A stretch of 64,000 bases of DNA, from NCBI RefSeq assembly GCF_035440685.1, contig NZ_DAORMW010000008.1; one strand, given 5' to 3'. Of the stretch, positions 14,180 through 23,197 are shown one piece after another; the stretch's first letter is position 1, and each line of letters starts with the position of its first letter. The translations under genes and the position numbers were made by a program. The notes under the pieces are model-generated. The model worked only from the letters and a program-made list of their open reading frames with translations. It ran no database searches and was not told the origin of the DNA. This DNA comes from Accumulibacter appositus (GTDB lineage: Bacteria; Pseudomonadota; Gammaproteobacteria; Burkholderiales; Rhodocyclaceae).

Positions 14180-16134
14180 GAGTGTCGTCTCCTTCGTGGT
14201 GGCAGGCGGTGTCGGCATTGTTGCAGGCGCCTCAGCTGGTCGCTCTGGCGGTTGTGGCGACCGTAGCGCAACTCGGCATAATAGCGCGCTGCTTCGTCGG
14301 TGAGGGCGGCAAGATCAGGTCTTTCGCGGGCCACCCGCTGCGCGAAATCGAGCGGGCCTTCCCATTCTGCGCGCGCCATTCCGCGTTGCTTGAGCGCTGC
14401 GCAGTACTGCTGCCAGGCGCGTTGTACCGGGTCCGCGGCGAGTCGTCGTGGCAGGGTCCATAGAGTGACGACCAGCAAGGCAATGCCGCAGAGAATGGCC
14501 AGCGAGGCGCTCATGCTGCGCCAGTCGGGATCACGCCAGCCGAGGCGCGAGAGTACTTCGCGCTGGCGTTGCGGATTGTACCCGAGTACCCAGCGGTTCC
14601 AGCTGTTGTTGGCGGCTTCCCAGCGATTGCGCAGCTGGCGCAGCCAGTCGCTGTCGAGGCGGACCAGGATCGGCAGGGGCTCGCTGCTTGGCAAGGCGGC
14701 GGCGATTCCCTGCTCGATGCGCGAGGGGGCCACCGCGGCGGTCGGATCGAAGCGCACCCAGCCTTTTCCGGAAAGCCAGATTTCGGTCCAGGCGTGGGCG
14801 TCGGATTGGCGCACGACGAGATAGCCGTCCACCGGGTTGAGCTCACCGCCCTGGTAGCCGGCGACCACCCGCGCCGGAACGCCGGCGGCGCGCATCAGGA
14901 AGACGAAGGCCGACGCGTAGTGCTCGCAGAAACCGCGGCGGCTGTCGAAGAGGAACTCGTCCATGGCGTTCGCGCCGAGCAGCGGCGGGCGCAGGGTGTA
15001 GTAGAAGTCCTCGTTGCGAAACATCGCCAGTGCCGCGGCGGCGATTTCTTCCGGCGGCCGCGACGCCCACTCGCTGGCCAGCGCGCGGGTGCGCGGATTG
15101 ATCTTCGCGGGCAGGGTCAAGGCCTGCTGCAGGACGGCCGGCGCCTCGATCACATTGGCGCGATAGTCAAGCGAAGAAGCGAAGGAAAACTGCGCCCGCA
15201 GGCGTACCGGCTCACGAGCCAGGGCTTCAAGTGTCGGTGCCAGCATGCTGTCGGGCGGCAGGCGGGTGGCGATGTCCAGGGCCAGCAACCAGCGCCGGTT
15301 GTGCGCCTCGAGGATGCTGGTATAGGCCAGCGGCGCGTCGATACCGGTGACCACCGGTAACTGCTTCGCTGCACCGGCCGGTAGTGGGCGTGCACGCCAG
15401 CTGTGGCCGTCGTACTCGTCGAATACCGGTCCGCGCCAGTAGAGGTCGGATTTCTCCGGCGGCTCGCTGGCGAAGCGACTGCGGAAGGCGATCGCGCTGG
15501 AGAGGGTCAGGCGGCTGATGCTGCCCGGTGACATCTCTTCGGAGAGGCCGCTGAGTCCGGCGTAGGCGTCCTGTGGTAAGCCCCACAGCGGACCGGAAAC
15601 ACGCGGGAAGAGCAGGTAGAGAATGAGCATGAACGGCAGCGCCTGCGCCAGCAAGAGGACGGCATGGCGGAGAATGGTGGCCACCGGCTGGGCGCCGCCG
15701 TGCAGGCGGAGCAAGGCGGCGGTGAGCAGGGCGATGGCGGCCAGCAACCAGGCGCCGGTCGGGATGCTCTGCGAGTACAGGTAATGGGTGAGCAGCAGGA
15801 AATAGCCGAGCATGATGACCACCAGCGCGTCGCGCCGGCGGCTCATCTCCATTGGTTTCAAGGCCATGAAGACCACCAGCAGTGCGACGCCCGCATCCTT
15901 GCCAAGCAGGGTGCGGAATTGCCAGGCAATGGCCGCGATGCTGCCGATGACCAGCAGCACCAGCGCCCAGCGCGGTGGCAGCGGGCGACCCTGCTGCCAT
16001 AGCCAGACGCGCCAGAGCAGCATGCTGCCGACGAGCAGCGACAGCCACCAGGGCAGGTGCGCGAAGTGCGGCCCGGCGGTCGCCAGGGCAACGGCGAGCA
16101 GCCACGGTATGGCGCCGTGTTCGAGCGCAAGCAT
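14176..16134 (-). CDS. tgpA: Transglutaminase-like integral membrane protein TgpA
   Basis: This 652-residue protein has an N-terminal DUF3488 region with about five to six membrane helices (residues 10-180), a periplasmic transglutaminase-like core (about 380-470), another membrane helix near 560 and a C-terminal DUF4129 segment. The catalytic triad is visible: C403 in RRGFCEHYASAF, H447 in SDAHAWTEIW and D463 in VRFDPTAAV. These positions match the triad described for Pseudomonas aeruginosa TgpA. The physiological substrate is unknown. The ATG at 16134 begins 16 nt after the DUF58 stop; a GTG at 16140 is an alternative. It forms an operon with moxR and the DUF58 gene. Confidence 0.9.
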   Translation of the reverse strand: MLALEHGAIPWLLAVALATAGPHFAHLPWWLSLLVGSMLLWRVWLWQQGRPLPPRWALVLLVIGSIAAIAWQFRTLLGKDAGVALLVVFMALKPMEMSRRRDALVVIMLGYFLLLTHYLYSQSIPTGAWLLAAIALLTAALLRLHGGAQPVATILRHAVLLLAQALPFMLILYLLFPRVSGPLWGLPQDAYAGLSGLSEEMSPGSISRLTLSSAIAFRSRFASEPPEKSDLYWRGPVFDEYDGHSWRARPLPAGAAKQLPVVTGIDAPLAYTSILEAHNRRWLLALDIATRLPPDSMLAPTLEALAREPVRLRAQFSFASSLDYRANVIEAPAVLQQALTLPAKINPRTRALASEWASRPPEEIAAAALAMFRNEDFYYTLRPPLLGANAMDEFLFDSRRGFCEHYASAFVFLMRAAGVPARVVAGYQGGELNPVDGYLVVRQSDAHAWTEIWLSGKGWVRFDPTAAVAPSRIEQGIAAALPSSEPLPILVRLDSDWLRQLRNRWEAANNSWNRWVLGYNPQRQREVLSRLGWRDPDWRSMSASLAILCGIALLVVTLWTLPRRLAADPVQRAWQQYCAALKQRGMARAEWEGPLDFAQRVARERPDLAALTDEAARYYAELRYGRHNRQSDQLRRLQQCRHRLPPRRRRHS

Positions 16135-16150
16135 GGGCACCGGCCCGGCG

Positions 16151-17125
16151 CTAGGCCTGGCGAATGCTTGCAGTATTTTCACCGCTCTCACCGTGCAGGG
16201 CCAGCGCTTGCAGGCAGCTTGCCCGGTGCGCGTCGCCTTGGCCGGGGGCAAGCTGTTTGCCGGGCAGCTTGAGGCCGTAGCGCGCCTGCGCCTCCTCGGC
16301 GGCCAATACCCAGCCGGTGAGTATCGACAGGCGCTCTTCAGGGCCGCACTCGGACGCGATGAGCGACCAGTCGAGCCACAGCTCTTCGGCGGCGCCACCG
16401 GCGAACTGCTTGACCAGATGCGGCTGCTCGTCCGAGCGCCGGGCCACCGTTTTCCAGGCAATGTGCCGCGTCGAGTCGCTGAGCTGACGCGGCCGCAGGC
16501 CGGCAAAATCTTCCTGCCCGTTGTCGCCGTGCAGATGATCGGCGTGCATGGTCGGCGACGGCGCCCGTATGGGCTGCGGATAGACGATGCACGACCAGCG
16601 TGGGTGTGGATAGCTCCAGGCGCGGAAGAGTCCCAGTGGGTAGCGGGTGAGCAGGGTCACCCGACCCGGGTCGAGGCGACCACGCCGCTGTGTGGCAAAG
16701 GGGATGGCGACCGACGCACGTCCTTCCGCCGGCAGGTTGACGCTGCAGCTTGCTTGCCCGGCGAAACAAAACTCGAGCGCGCGACGTGTTTGCCGACGGG
16801 CGTTCTCGAGCTGCAGCGGGAAGTGCGCCGCATCGCCGGCGAAAACGGCGGGCACTCGCCCGGCTGTCAGGCGCAGGCCGAAGAGGTTGTAGAAGGTATG
16901 CACCATGGCCACGATGGCCAGGCCGGCAAGCAGAAAAATCAGCGCGTGGCCGAGACTCAGGTTGTAGTTGATGGCGCCGATGAGCATCACCACCAGGACG
17001 ACGGCAAAGAGGACGCCAGCGCGCGTCGGGACGATGAAGATGCGGCGCTGGTTGAGGACGATCGGTGACTGCTCGTCCGGGGCCAGGCGAAACAGCCAGC
17101 GCTGCAGGGCGGCCAGTCTCGGCAT
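16151..17125 (-). CDS. DUF58 (vWA-like) membrane protein partner of MoxR
   Basis: This 324-residue protein has two N-terminal membrane helices (about 38-75, with the INYNLSLGHALIFLLAGL segment) and a DUF58 domain, whose signature is the GDNGQEDFAGLRPRQLSDSTRHIAWK block (the S-T-R-H-I-x-W-K core) and the final EERLSILTGWVL region. DUF58 proteins have a von Willebrand factor A-like fold and work with MoxR ATPases, probably as a chaperone or assembly system at the membrane. Its start overlaps the moxR stop by one base (TGATG), and it precedes tgpA. The same three-gene set occurs in many proteobacteria. Confidence 0.9.
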   Translation of the reverse strand: MPRLAALQRWLFRLAPDEQSPIVLNQRRIFIVPTRAGVLFAVVLVVMLIGAINYNLSLGHALIFLLAGLAIVAMVHTFYNLFGLRLTAGRVPAVFAGDAAHFPLQLENARRQTRRALEFCFAGQASCSVNLPAEGRASVAIPFATQRRGRLDPGRVTLLTRYPLGLFRAWSYPHPRWSCIVYPQPIRAPSPTMHADHLHGDNGQEDFAGLRPRQLSDSTRHIAWKTVARRSDEQPHLVKQFAGGAAEELWLDWSLIASECGPEERLSILTGWVLAAEEAQARYGLKLPGKQLAPGQGDAHRASCLQALALHGESGENTASIRQA

Positions 17126-18051
17126 CAGAGGAGCGGGGTCGCGCGAATCAGCGCGGCGATGTCTTCCGCCCCCGCATGGCTGCCGCTGAGTAGCCGTAGC
17201 CGGTGGCGCGCAACGGCCGGCAGGACCGCCTGCACATCTTCGGGCAAAACCATCTCGCGGCCATCGGTAAACGCCCAGGCGCGCGCCGCCGCCAGCAGCG
17301 ATAGCGCCGCGCGCGGACTTAGGCCATGCACCAAATGGGCGTCGGTGCGCGTCGCTTCCACTACTCGCTGCAGATAGTCGAGAACGGCGCCCGAGGCGTG
17401 TACCGCCGCCGCCTGCTGTTGCAGTGCTGCAAAATCGCCCGGCTTCAGGCACGCGCTCAGGGTCGGCAGTTGCTCGCGGCGGCCGCCGCTTTCGAGCAGC
17501 GCACGTTCGGCGGCGTGGTCCGGGTAGCCGAGTTCGATGCGCAGCAGGAAACGATCCAGCTGCGACTCGGGCAGCGGGAAGGTGCCGATCTGGTTCGATG
17601 GATTTTGCGTGGCAATGACAAAAAACGGTTGCGGCAAGGGCCGCGTCTCGCCCTCGGTGGTCACCTGTCCCTCTTCCATGGCTTCGAGCAGCGCGCTTTG
17701 CGTCTTTGGCGTCGCGCGGTTGATCTCGTCGGCGAGCAGCACCTGCGAGAACACCGGCCCGGGCAGAAAGCGGAAATCACCGCCTTCACGGTCGAAAACC
17801 GACACGCCAAGAATGTCCGCCGGCAGCATGTCGCTGGTGAACTGGACGCGTGAGAACTGGAATCCGAGCAGGCGAGCCAGGGTATGCGCCAGGGTCGTCT
17901 TGCCGACGCCGGGCAGATCCTCGATCAGCAGGTGTCCTTTGGCGAGCAGGCAGCACAGGGCCAGGCGGGTCTGCCGGCTCTTGCCGAGAATCACCTGGTT
18001 GGCGGCGGCAAGAATTTCGTCGAGCGGGGATTGTCGGGTGATCGGTCGCAT
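17125..18051 (-). CDS. MoxR-family AAA+ ATPase
   Basis: This 308-residue AAA+ ATPase has Walker A in LIEDLPGVGKTTLAHTLA (about residues 42-59), Walker B in LLADEINRATPKTQSALLEAM, sensor 1 in FFVIATQNP, and the MoxR-typical PLPESQLDRFLLRIELGYPD and LSPRAALSLLAAARAWAF segments. MoxR proteins act as chaperones that help assemble or activate protein complexes with DUF58/vWA partners. It is the first gene of a coupled minus-strand operon (moxR, DUF58, tgpA, mltB). No transmembrane region is present, so it is cytoplasmic. Confidence 0.94.
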   Translation of the reverse strand: MRPITRQSPLDEILAAANQVILGKSRQTRLALCCLLAKGHLLIEDLPGVGKTTLAHTLARLLGFQFSRVQFTSDMLPADILGVSVFDREGGDFRFLPGPVFSQVLLADEINRATPKTQSALLEAMEEGQVTTEGETRPLPQPFFVIATQNPSNQIGTFPLPESQLDRFLLRIELGYPDHAAERALLESGGRREQLPTLSACLKPGDFAALQQQAAAVHASGAVLDYLQRVVEATRTDAHLVHGLSPRAALSLLAAARAWAFTDGREMVLPEDVQAVLPAVARHRLRLLSGSHAGAEDIAALIRATPLL

Positions 18052-18161
18052 GGCTTGTCGTGGTGGCGCAATTGCGACGATAATAAACCATCATCAGATA
18101 ACTTGATTTCCCGCAGATCCCGGCGTCCATGGCGACCTTTGATTGCGGTAGAGAGGCGATA

Positions 18162-19088
18162 GTGACCAGTACCGCATTCATCACCCATCGAGATTGCCAG
18201 TTGCATGACATGGGCTCGTATCATCCGGAATGTCCGGAACGTCTCACCGCGATCAGTGATCACATGATTGCGCAAGGCCTGGATTCGTATTTTTCCTACC
18301 ACGATGCTCCCTTGGCGGACTTCGCGCATCTACGGCGGGTGCACTCGGCGGCGCACCTGGAACGGGTCAAGCGGGCCTCGCCAGAGCTGGGCATTGTGCA
18401 CCTCGACCCGGACACGGCGATGAACCGGCACACCTGGAAAGCGGCGCTGCGCGCAGCCGGGGCAGGGGTTCTGGCGGTCGATCTGGTGATGGCCGGCGCG
18501 GCCCAGAACGCGTTCTGTGCGGTCCGACCTCCCGGCCACCATGCCGAGCGCGAGTCCGCGATGGGTTTCTGTTTCTTCAATAACATCGCCGTCGCCGCAG
18601 CGCATGCACTGGAAGCGCACAAACTGTCGCGGGTGGCAGTGGTCGATTTCGACGTGCACCATGGCAACGGCACCGAGGACTGCTTCAAGGGCGATCAGCG
18701 CGTACTGATGGTCAGCACCTTCCAGCATCCCTTCTACCCCTATAGCGGTACCGAGAAACCGGCGTCGAACATGCTCAACGTGCCGCTCAGCCGCGATACC
18801 GACGGGGAGGAGTTCCGACAGGTAGTCAGCGAGTTGTGGATGCCGCGTCTGCGTGAGTTTCAGCCGGAGATGATCTTCATCTCGGCCGGTTTCGACGCGC
18901 ACTACGAAGACGAGATGGGCGGCTTGCGGCTGCTCGAGAAAGATTACGCCTGGGTCACCGCCCAGCTCACCGAGCTCGCCGACGAGTGCGCGCAAAGGCG
19001 CATCGTGTCAATGCTCGAAGGCGGGTACGCGCTGTCCGCGCTGGCCCGCAGCGTCGTCGCCCACCTGCGGGTCATGGCCGATTTCTGA
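18162..19088 (+). CDS. Histone deacetylase family protein (AcuC-like)
   Basis: This 308-residue zinc-dependent hydrolase belongs to the arginase/deacetylase fold. Catalytic features are PPGHHAERESAMGFCFFNN (the His-His charge relay), VVDFDVHHGNGTED (the zinc-binding Asp and His) and SAGFDAHYEDEMGG (the second zinc Asp). Bacterial members act on acetylated polyamines, proteins or small amides; the substrate cannot be read from sequence. The GTG at 18162 is chosen because GAGAGG lies 6 nt upstream and the family N-terminus TAFITHRDCQLHDMGSYHPE follows. An ATG at 18129 is an alternative start. It is divergent from moxR. Confidence 0.9.
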   Translation: MTSTAFITHRDCQLHDMGSYHPECPERLTAISDHMIAQGLDSYFSYHDAPLADFAHLRRVHSAAHLERVKRASPELGIVHLDPDTAMNRHTWKAALRAAGAGVLAVDLVMAGAAQNAFCAVRPPGHHAERESAMGFCFFNNIAVAAAHALEAHKLSRVAVVDFDVHHGNGTEDCFKGDQRVLMVSTFQHPFYPYSGTEKPASNMLNVPLSRDTDGEEFRQVVSELWMPRLREFQPEMIFISAGFDAHYEDEMGGLRLLEKDYAWVTAQLTELADECAQRRIVSMLEGGYALSALARSVVAHLRVMADF

Positions 19089-19126
19089 GACTGATTTTTT
19101 CCTGTCAGCGGTGTTTCTGGTTCTTT

Positions 19127-19156
19127 GCGCCTTGGCCGTTTTCATGGCCAAGGCGC
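19127..19156 (+). terminator. Perfect 11-bp inverted repeat after the deacetylase gene
   Basis: GCGCCTTGGCC (19127-19137) and GGCCAAGGCGC (19146-19156) form a perfect stem with an 8-nt loop. It lies 38 nt after the deacetylase stop but has only a weak T-rich tail, so its terminator role is uncertain; it separates this gene from dapA. Confidence 0.45.
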
Positions 19157-19230
19157 TTGCCTTCGGTTAAAATTCGAAGCTTGATTGTCCACGGTCGAAT
19201 GCTTTCGGCTATTGCTCGGGCCCCCCACCC

Positions 19231-20115
19231 ATGACCATGATTACTGGATCGATCGTCGCGATCGTCACCCCGATGCACGCCGATGGCAGCCTCGACCTAC
19301 CCGCCCTGCGCCGCCTTGTCGACTTTCATGTGCAGGAGGGGACCGACGCCATCGTCGTCGTCGGCACCACGGGCGAATCGCCAACGGTGACTGTCGATGA
19401 ACACTGCGAACTGATACGGGTCACGGTCGAACAGGCTGCCGGTCGTGTTCCGGTGATCGCCGGAACCGGCGCCAATTCCACCGCCGAAGCCATCGCCCTG
19501 ACGCGCTTCGCTCACCAGGCCGGCGCCGACGCGGCGCTATCGGTGGTGCCCTACTACAACAAGCCGACCCAGGAAGGCCTTTATCGCCACTTCCGGGCCA
19601 TTGCCGAAGGCGTCGATATCCCCGTCATCCTTTACAACGTGCCGGGGCGGACGGTCGCCGATCTGGGCAATGACACTGCCCTGCGTCTGGCCGAAATCCC
19701 GAATATCGTCGGCATCAAGGACGCGACCGGCAGCATCGAACGCGGAACCGACCTGATTGCCCGGGCGCCGGCAGGCTTTGCCGTCTATAGCGGCGACGAT
19801 GCCAGTGCCTGTGCCTTGATTCTGATGGGGGCGCAGGGGGACATCTCGGTGGTGGCCAATGTTGCGCCGCGCTTGATGCACGAGATGTGTGCCGCGGCCT
19901 TGGCCGGCAACGCGGTTGCCGCGCGTGCGCTGCACGCGCGGCTACTCGGGTTGCACCAGCAACTGTTCTGCGAGGCGAATCCGATTCCGGTCAAGTGGGC
20001 GTGCCAGGAACTGGGTCTGATCGAGGATGGACTCAGGTTGCCGCTGACGCCACTATCGCCCGCGTGTCACGAGCGGGTTCGCGTTGCCCTGCGCCAGGCC
20101 GGCGTACTCGTCTAG
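19231..20115 (+). CDS. dapA: 4-hydroxy-tetrahydrodipicolinate synthase
   Basis: This 294-residue TIM-barrel enzyme condenses pyruvate with aspartate semialdehyde, the committed step of diaminopimelate/lysine synthesis. It carries GTTGESPTVTVDEH near the N-terminus, the VVPYYNKPTQEGLYRHF block with the conserved Tyr, the ILYNVPGRT segment and the Schiff-base lysine K163 in VGIKDATG. ATGs at 19231 and 19237 are both possible starts. It is followed after 15 nt by bamC, an arrangement (dapA-bamC) that is also found in E. coli. Confidence 0.96.
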   Translation: MTMITGSIVAIVTPMHADGSLDLPALRRLVDFHVQEGTDAIVVVGTTGESPTVTVDEHCELIRVTVEQAAGRVPVIAGTGANSTAEAIALTRFAHQAGADAALSVVPYYNKPTQEGLYRHFRAIAEGVDIPVILYNVPGRTVADLGNDTALRLAEIPNIVGIKDATGSIERGTDLIARAPAGFAVYSGDDASACALILMGAQGDISVVANVAPRLMHEMCAAALAGNAVAARALHARLLGLHQQLFCEANPIPVKWACQELGLIEDGLRLPLTPLSPACHERVRVALRQAGVLV

Positions 20116-20130
20116 ATCCGAGGTTGCCAC

Positions 20131-21282
20131 ATGAGTCCTATCGTTGCGCGCATTCGACTGCTCGGCTTGCTGGTGGCGCCGCTGCTGCTGCTGGCCTGCA
20201 GCACGACTTTCGAGACCAAGAAAATTGACTACAAGACGGCCTCCAAGAGCCAGGTGCCGACGCTCGAGATACCTCCAGACCTGACCTCGCCGACACGCGA
20301 TGATCGCTACGCGATTCCCGACACCGGCGGCGGCAAGGGGTCGGCGACCTATTCGGCGTATAGCGCCGAACGTTCGCCGCAGGCGCTGGCACAACAGAAG
20401 AGCGACGTCCTGCCGGAGGTCGACAACGCACGCGTCGAACGCGCCGGAAACGAGCGTTGGCTGGTGGTCAAAGGCTCTCCCGACAAACTCTGGGGTCCGG
20501 TCAAGGACTTCTGGCAGGAAACCGGCTTTGTCATCAAGATCGACCTGCCCGATGCCGGCGTGATGGAGACCGACTGGGCCGAGAACCGTGCCAAGATTTC
20601 GCAGGATTTCATTCGCAACATCCTTGGCAAAGTGATCGATTCGGTTTACTCGACGGCCGAGAGAGACAAGTTCCGCACTCGTCTGGAACCGGGAATCACC
20701 CCCGGCACGACGGACATTTTCATCAGTCATCGCGGGATGTACGAGGTCTTCGTCTCCGAGGGCAAGGACCAGACCAAGTGGCAGCCGCGTCCGCCCGATC
20801 CGGAGCTTGAGGCCGAGATGCTGCGGCGCCTGATGGTGCGCCTGGGCAGCGACGAGAAACGCGCCACCGCAGCCATTCAGGCGGCCAAGGAAAAGCCTGC
20901 CGAGCGCGCTTCCCTTTCGCGCGGCACCGACGGTGCCGGCACGCTGGACGTTCAGGAGCCCTTCGATCGCGCCTGGCGGCGAGTCGGTCTGGCACTCGAT
21001 CGGGTCGGCTTTACGGTCGTCGACCGGGATCGCTCCAGGGGCCTGTACTTCGTTCGCTATGTCGATCCGGAAACTGACGGCGAGAAGCAGGAAGACGGCT
21101 TCCTGGCCAAGCTGAATCCGTTCAAGGGCAGCCCGGTCGAAAAGCAAAGGATCCAGTACCGGATCTACGTGACGGAAGCCGCTGGCCGATCTACGGTGCA
21201 GGTGCTGACGGCCGAAGGTGGCGTCGATCAATCCGAGACCGCGAAGAAGATCCTCAATTTGCTCTATGACCAGTTGAAGTGA
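20131..21282 (+). CDS. bamC: Outer membrane assembly lipoprotein BamC
   Basis: This 383-residue lipoprotein has a signal sequence ending in the lipobox LLAC (about residue 23) and is a part of the BAM complex that inserts beta-barrel proteins in the outer membrane. The unstructured N-terminus with PTLEIPPDLTSPTRDDRYAI is the BamD-binding segment typical of BamC/NlpB. Two helix-grip domains follow (about 105-230 and 270-380), with WLVVKGSPDKLWGPVKDFWQ and the IYVTEAAGRSTVQVLTAEG block near the end. GAGG lies upstream of the ATG. Its stop overlaps the next start (TGATG). Confidence 0.92.
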   Translation: MSPIVARIRLLGLLVAPLLLLACSTTFETKKIDYKTASKSQVPTLEIPPDLTSPTRDDRYAIPDTGGGKGSATYSAYSAERSPQALAQQKSDVLPEVDNARVERAGNERWLVVKGSPDKLWGPVKDFWQETGFVIKIDLPDAGVMETDWAENRAKISQDFIRNILGKVIDSVYSTAERDKFRTRLEPGITPGTTDIFISHRGMYEVFVSEGKDQTKWQPRPPDPELEAEMLRRLMVRLGSDEKRATAAIQAAKEKPAERASLSRGTDGAGTLDVQEPFDRAWRRVGLALDRVGFTVVDRDRSRGLYFVRYVDPETDGEKQEDGFLAKLNPFKGSPVEKQRIQYRIYVTEAAGRSTVQVLTAEGGVDQSETAKKILNLLYDQLK

Positions 21283-22049
21283 TGCGTTTCGCGTCGCTGG
21301 GCAGCGGCAGTCAGGGTAACGCCCTGATTGTCGACGCCGGCGTGACGAAAGTGATGGTCGATTGCGGTTTTTCGACCCGCGTGGCGACGGCCCGCTTGGC
21401 CCGGTTGGGCCTTACCCCGGATCAACTGACGGCGATCCTGGTCACCCATGAGCATGGTGATCACCTCGGCGGTGTCTTCGCTTTTGCCCGTCGTCATCGG
21501 CTCACCGTCTTTCTCACCCACGGTACCCATGCGGCGGCTTCGCGAGCTTCGCCGACCTTGCCTGAGTGTCGTTTGATCGACGGCCACGCCGCGTTTGCGA
21601 TTGACGGCCTCGAAGTGCTGCCTTTCCCGGTACCTCACGACGCACGCGAACCTGTGCAGTACCGGTTTGATGACGGCCAGCATCGCCTTGGCGTGCTCAC
21701 CGACAGTGGTTCGATTACCCCTTACATTGTCGAAGTGCTGCGCGCCTGTGACGCGCTCGTGCTGGAGTGCAACCATGATCACGCCCTGCTCGCCGCGTCG
21801 CGCTATCCTGCGCTCCTCAAGCGGCGAATCGGTGGGCGCTTCGGGCATCTTGAGAACGCTCAGGCGGCGAGCCTGGTGCGGCAGATCGACAGCCGCCGCC
21901 TGCAGCATGTGGTGGCCGCGCACCTCAGCCAGGAAAACAATCGGCCGCAACTTGCCGTCAGGGCACTTGCCGCGGTCCTTGGCTGCAGTGACGACTGGAT
22001 CGGCGTTGCTGGCCAGGAGGGTGGCTTCGCCTGGCGGCAGTTGAGCTAA
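21282..22049 (+). CDS. Metallo-beta-lactamase fold hydrolase (YycJ/WalJ-like)
   Basis: This 255-residue enzyme has the metallo-beta-lactamase fold: FASLGSGSQGNALIV at the N-terminus, the zinc motif THEHGDHLGG, then GVLTDSGSITPYIVE, LECNHDH and the C-terminal HLSQENN motif. This set of motifs marks the YycJ/WalJ/ExoDNase-like subgroup of MBL hydrolases; some members have 5' exonuclease activity. The ATG at 21282 overlaps the bamC stop by one base, so it belongs to the dapA-bamC operon. The operon is closed by the terminator at 22071-22094. Confidence 0.88.
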   Translation: MRFASLGSGSQGNALIVDAGVTKVMVDCGFSTRVATARLARLGLTPDQLTAILVTHEHGDHLGGVFAFARRHRLTVFLTHGTHAAASRASPTLPECRLIDGHAAFAIDGLEVLPFPVPHDAREPVQYRFDDGQHRLGVLTDSGSITPYIVEVLRACDALVLECNHDHALLAASRYPALLKRRIGGRFGHLENAQAASLVRQIDSRRLQHVVAAHLSQENNRPQLAVRALAAVLGCSDDWIGVAGQEGGFAWRQLS

Positions 22050-22070
22050 AGCTCATCCACGCAGCCAGAA

Positions 22071-22094
22071 AAAAGCCGGCTTGCGCCGGCTTTT
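22071..22094. terminator. Bidirectional intrinsic terminator
   Basis: AAAAGCCGGC (22071-22080) pairs perfectly with GCCGGCTTTT (22085-22094) around the loop TTGC. The flanking A-run and T-run let it work on both strands, ending the dapA operon on the plus strand and the small lipoprotein gene on the minus strand. Confidence 0.85.
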
Positions 22095-22122
22095 CTGTGC
22101 TGCTGTTCTGACGACACAGCAG

Positions 22123-22431
22123 TTACTTATTCATTGTCTCCTTGGCCGCGTCGGCAGCGCCCTGGGCTGCGGCGCCAGCAACTTCCTTGGCCTTGTCCGT
22201 GGCCTCATCGGTGGCGGACTTGCCGGCGTCTGCAGGCGCTGCGGCAGGAGCAGCAGCAGTATCAGCCGCTGGAGCGGCGGCAGGAGCGGTCGCGGGTTCG
22301 GCAGCCGGGGTTGCGGCAGGAGCAGTGGCCGGAGCGGGCTCCGGAGCAGCGACGGGCTTGGCTTCTTCTTTCTTGCCACAGGCGGTAACGGCAAGAGCGA
22401 GTAGGGCAGCAAGCAGTAGCGAGCGTTTCAT
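22123..22431 (-). CDS. Small Ala/Pro-rich lipoprotein
   Basis: This 102-residue protein starts with KRSLLLAALLALAVTACGKK, a lipoprotein signal with the lipobox VTAC at residues 16-19. The mature part is a low-complexity chain of Ala, Pro and Glu with AAP-type repeats (about 28-72), then an Asp/Lys/Ala-rich amphipathic tail. AAGGAA stands 7 nt before the ATG at 22431. No enzyme domain can be recognised. Such proteins are anchored at the outer membrane and may bridge to peptidoglycan; this is only a guess. A convergent terminator follows. Confidence 0.72.
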   Translation of the reverse strand: MKRSLLLAALLALAVTACGKKEEAKPVAAPEPAPATAPAATPAAEPATAPAAAPAADTAAAPAAAPADAGKSATDEATDKAKEVAGAAAQGAADAAKETMNK

Positions 22432-22605
22432 AGGGTGTTCCTTATTGACGGTGAAAGGGCGTACAACGACCCAGAAGTAAAATGGTTGACCGGGGTGCAA
22501 CATCGCGCGAGGCACCATTTTAACACCGCTTGTGATTGTAGACTGATCGCAATTTGTGCGCCGCAGTATGGGCTGCGTGCCGACCGTCACTCCTTGGTCG
22601 AGGGA

Positions 22606-22959
22606 CTACCGGATGGGGGTCGAGGCCACTGCACGCAGGGATTCGAGGTCGATCCAACCGTAGGCCAAGGCAAAGAGCGCAACCGTTAGCCCCATCGAGA
22701 CCGCGGCCAGCAGGCTGCCCAGGATCATTTCATCGGTAAATACCCGCCTTGGCCATCCCCTCAGACCGAGATAGTCGGCGAAAGACACGTGGCGGTCAGC
22801 GCCGCCGGGATCGGGGGCATCGCTTTGGGCTATAAAGCGTAAGCCGCAGTCCCGGCAACGGAATGGAGCCTCGCTTTTGAGGCGAAGCGCCGTTCCTTCC
22901 TGTGGTCCGCGCCGTCTTGAACGGCGGATGGCTTCAGAGTTGCAGCTAGGGCATTTCAT
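22606..22959 (-). CDS. Zinc-ribbon protein with a C-terminal membrane helix
   Basis: This 117-residue hypothetical protein has two Cys pairs, KCPSCNS at the N-terminus and RCRDCGLRF around residue 38, which make a zinc ribbon. A hydrophobic helix follows near residues 80-105 (MILGSLLAAVSMGLTVALFA). The architecture suggests a small membrane-tethered protein with a cytoplasmic zinc ribbon. I do not recognise a named family. The ATG at 22959 is chosen because the CxxC motif starts directly after it. Divergent from the secreted protein at 23198. Confidence 0.62.
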   Translation of the reverse strand: MKCPSCNSEAIRRSRRRGPQEGTALRLKSEAPFRCRDCGLRFIAQSDAPDPGGADRHVSFADYLGLRGWPRRVFTDEMILGSLLAAVSMGLTVALFALAYGWIDLESLRAVASTPIR

Positions 22960-23197
22960 GATTGAACGCAAGACTCCGGTCAGAGATTCGAGTTCCCGGA
23001 ATGGGGATCAACGCTGGCTAGGCAGAAGAAGGTCAGCGAACGATGGCTACAGCTTAAGGAGTTTGTTGACAGGTCGCTGTGCGTATTGTCACAGTGCCGA
23101 GCAGTTTGTCGCAGTGCCCGGATTTCTGCGGACGCTCGCTGGCCAGACTGCTTGCTGACGTCGGAGTTGGTGGCCTCAGGGTGCTAAACTGCGGCGC

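Noticed and set aside
22142..22480. Plus-strand Ala/Gly-rich frame opposite the small lipoprotein
   Set aside because: The minus strand has a ribosome-binding site and a lipobox; the plus-strand product is only the complement of its Ala-Pro repeats.
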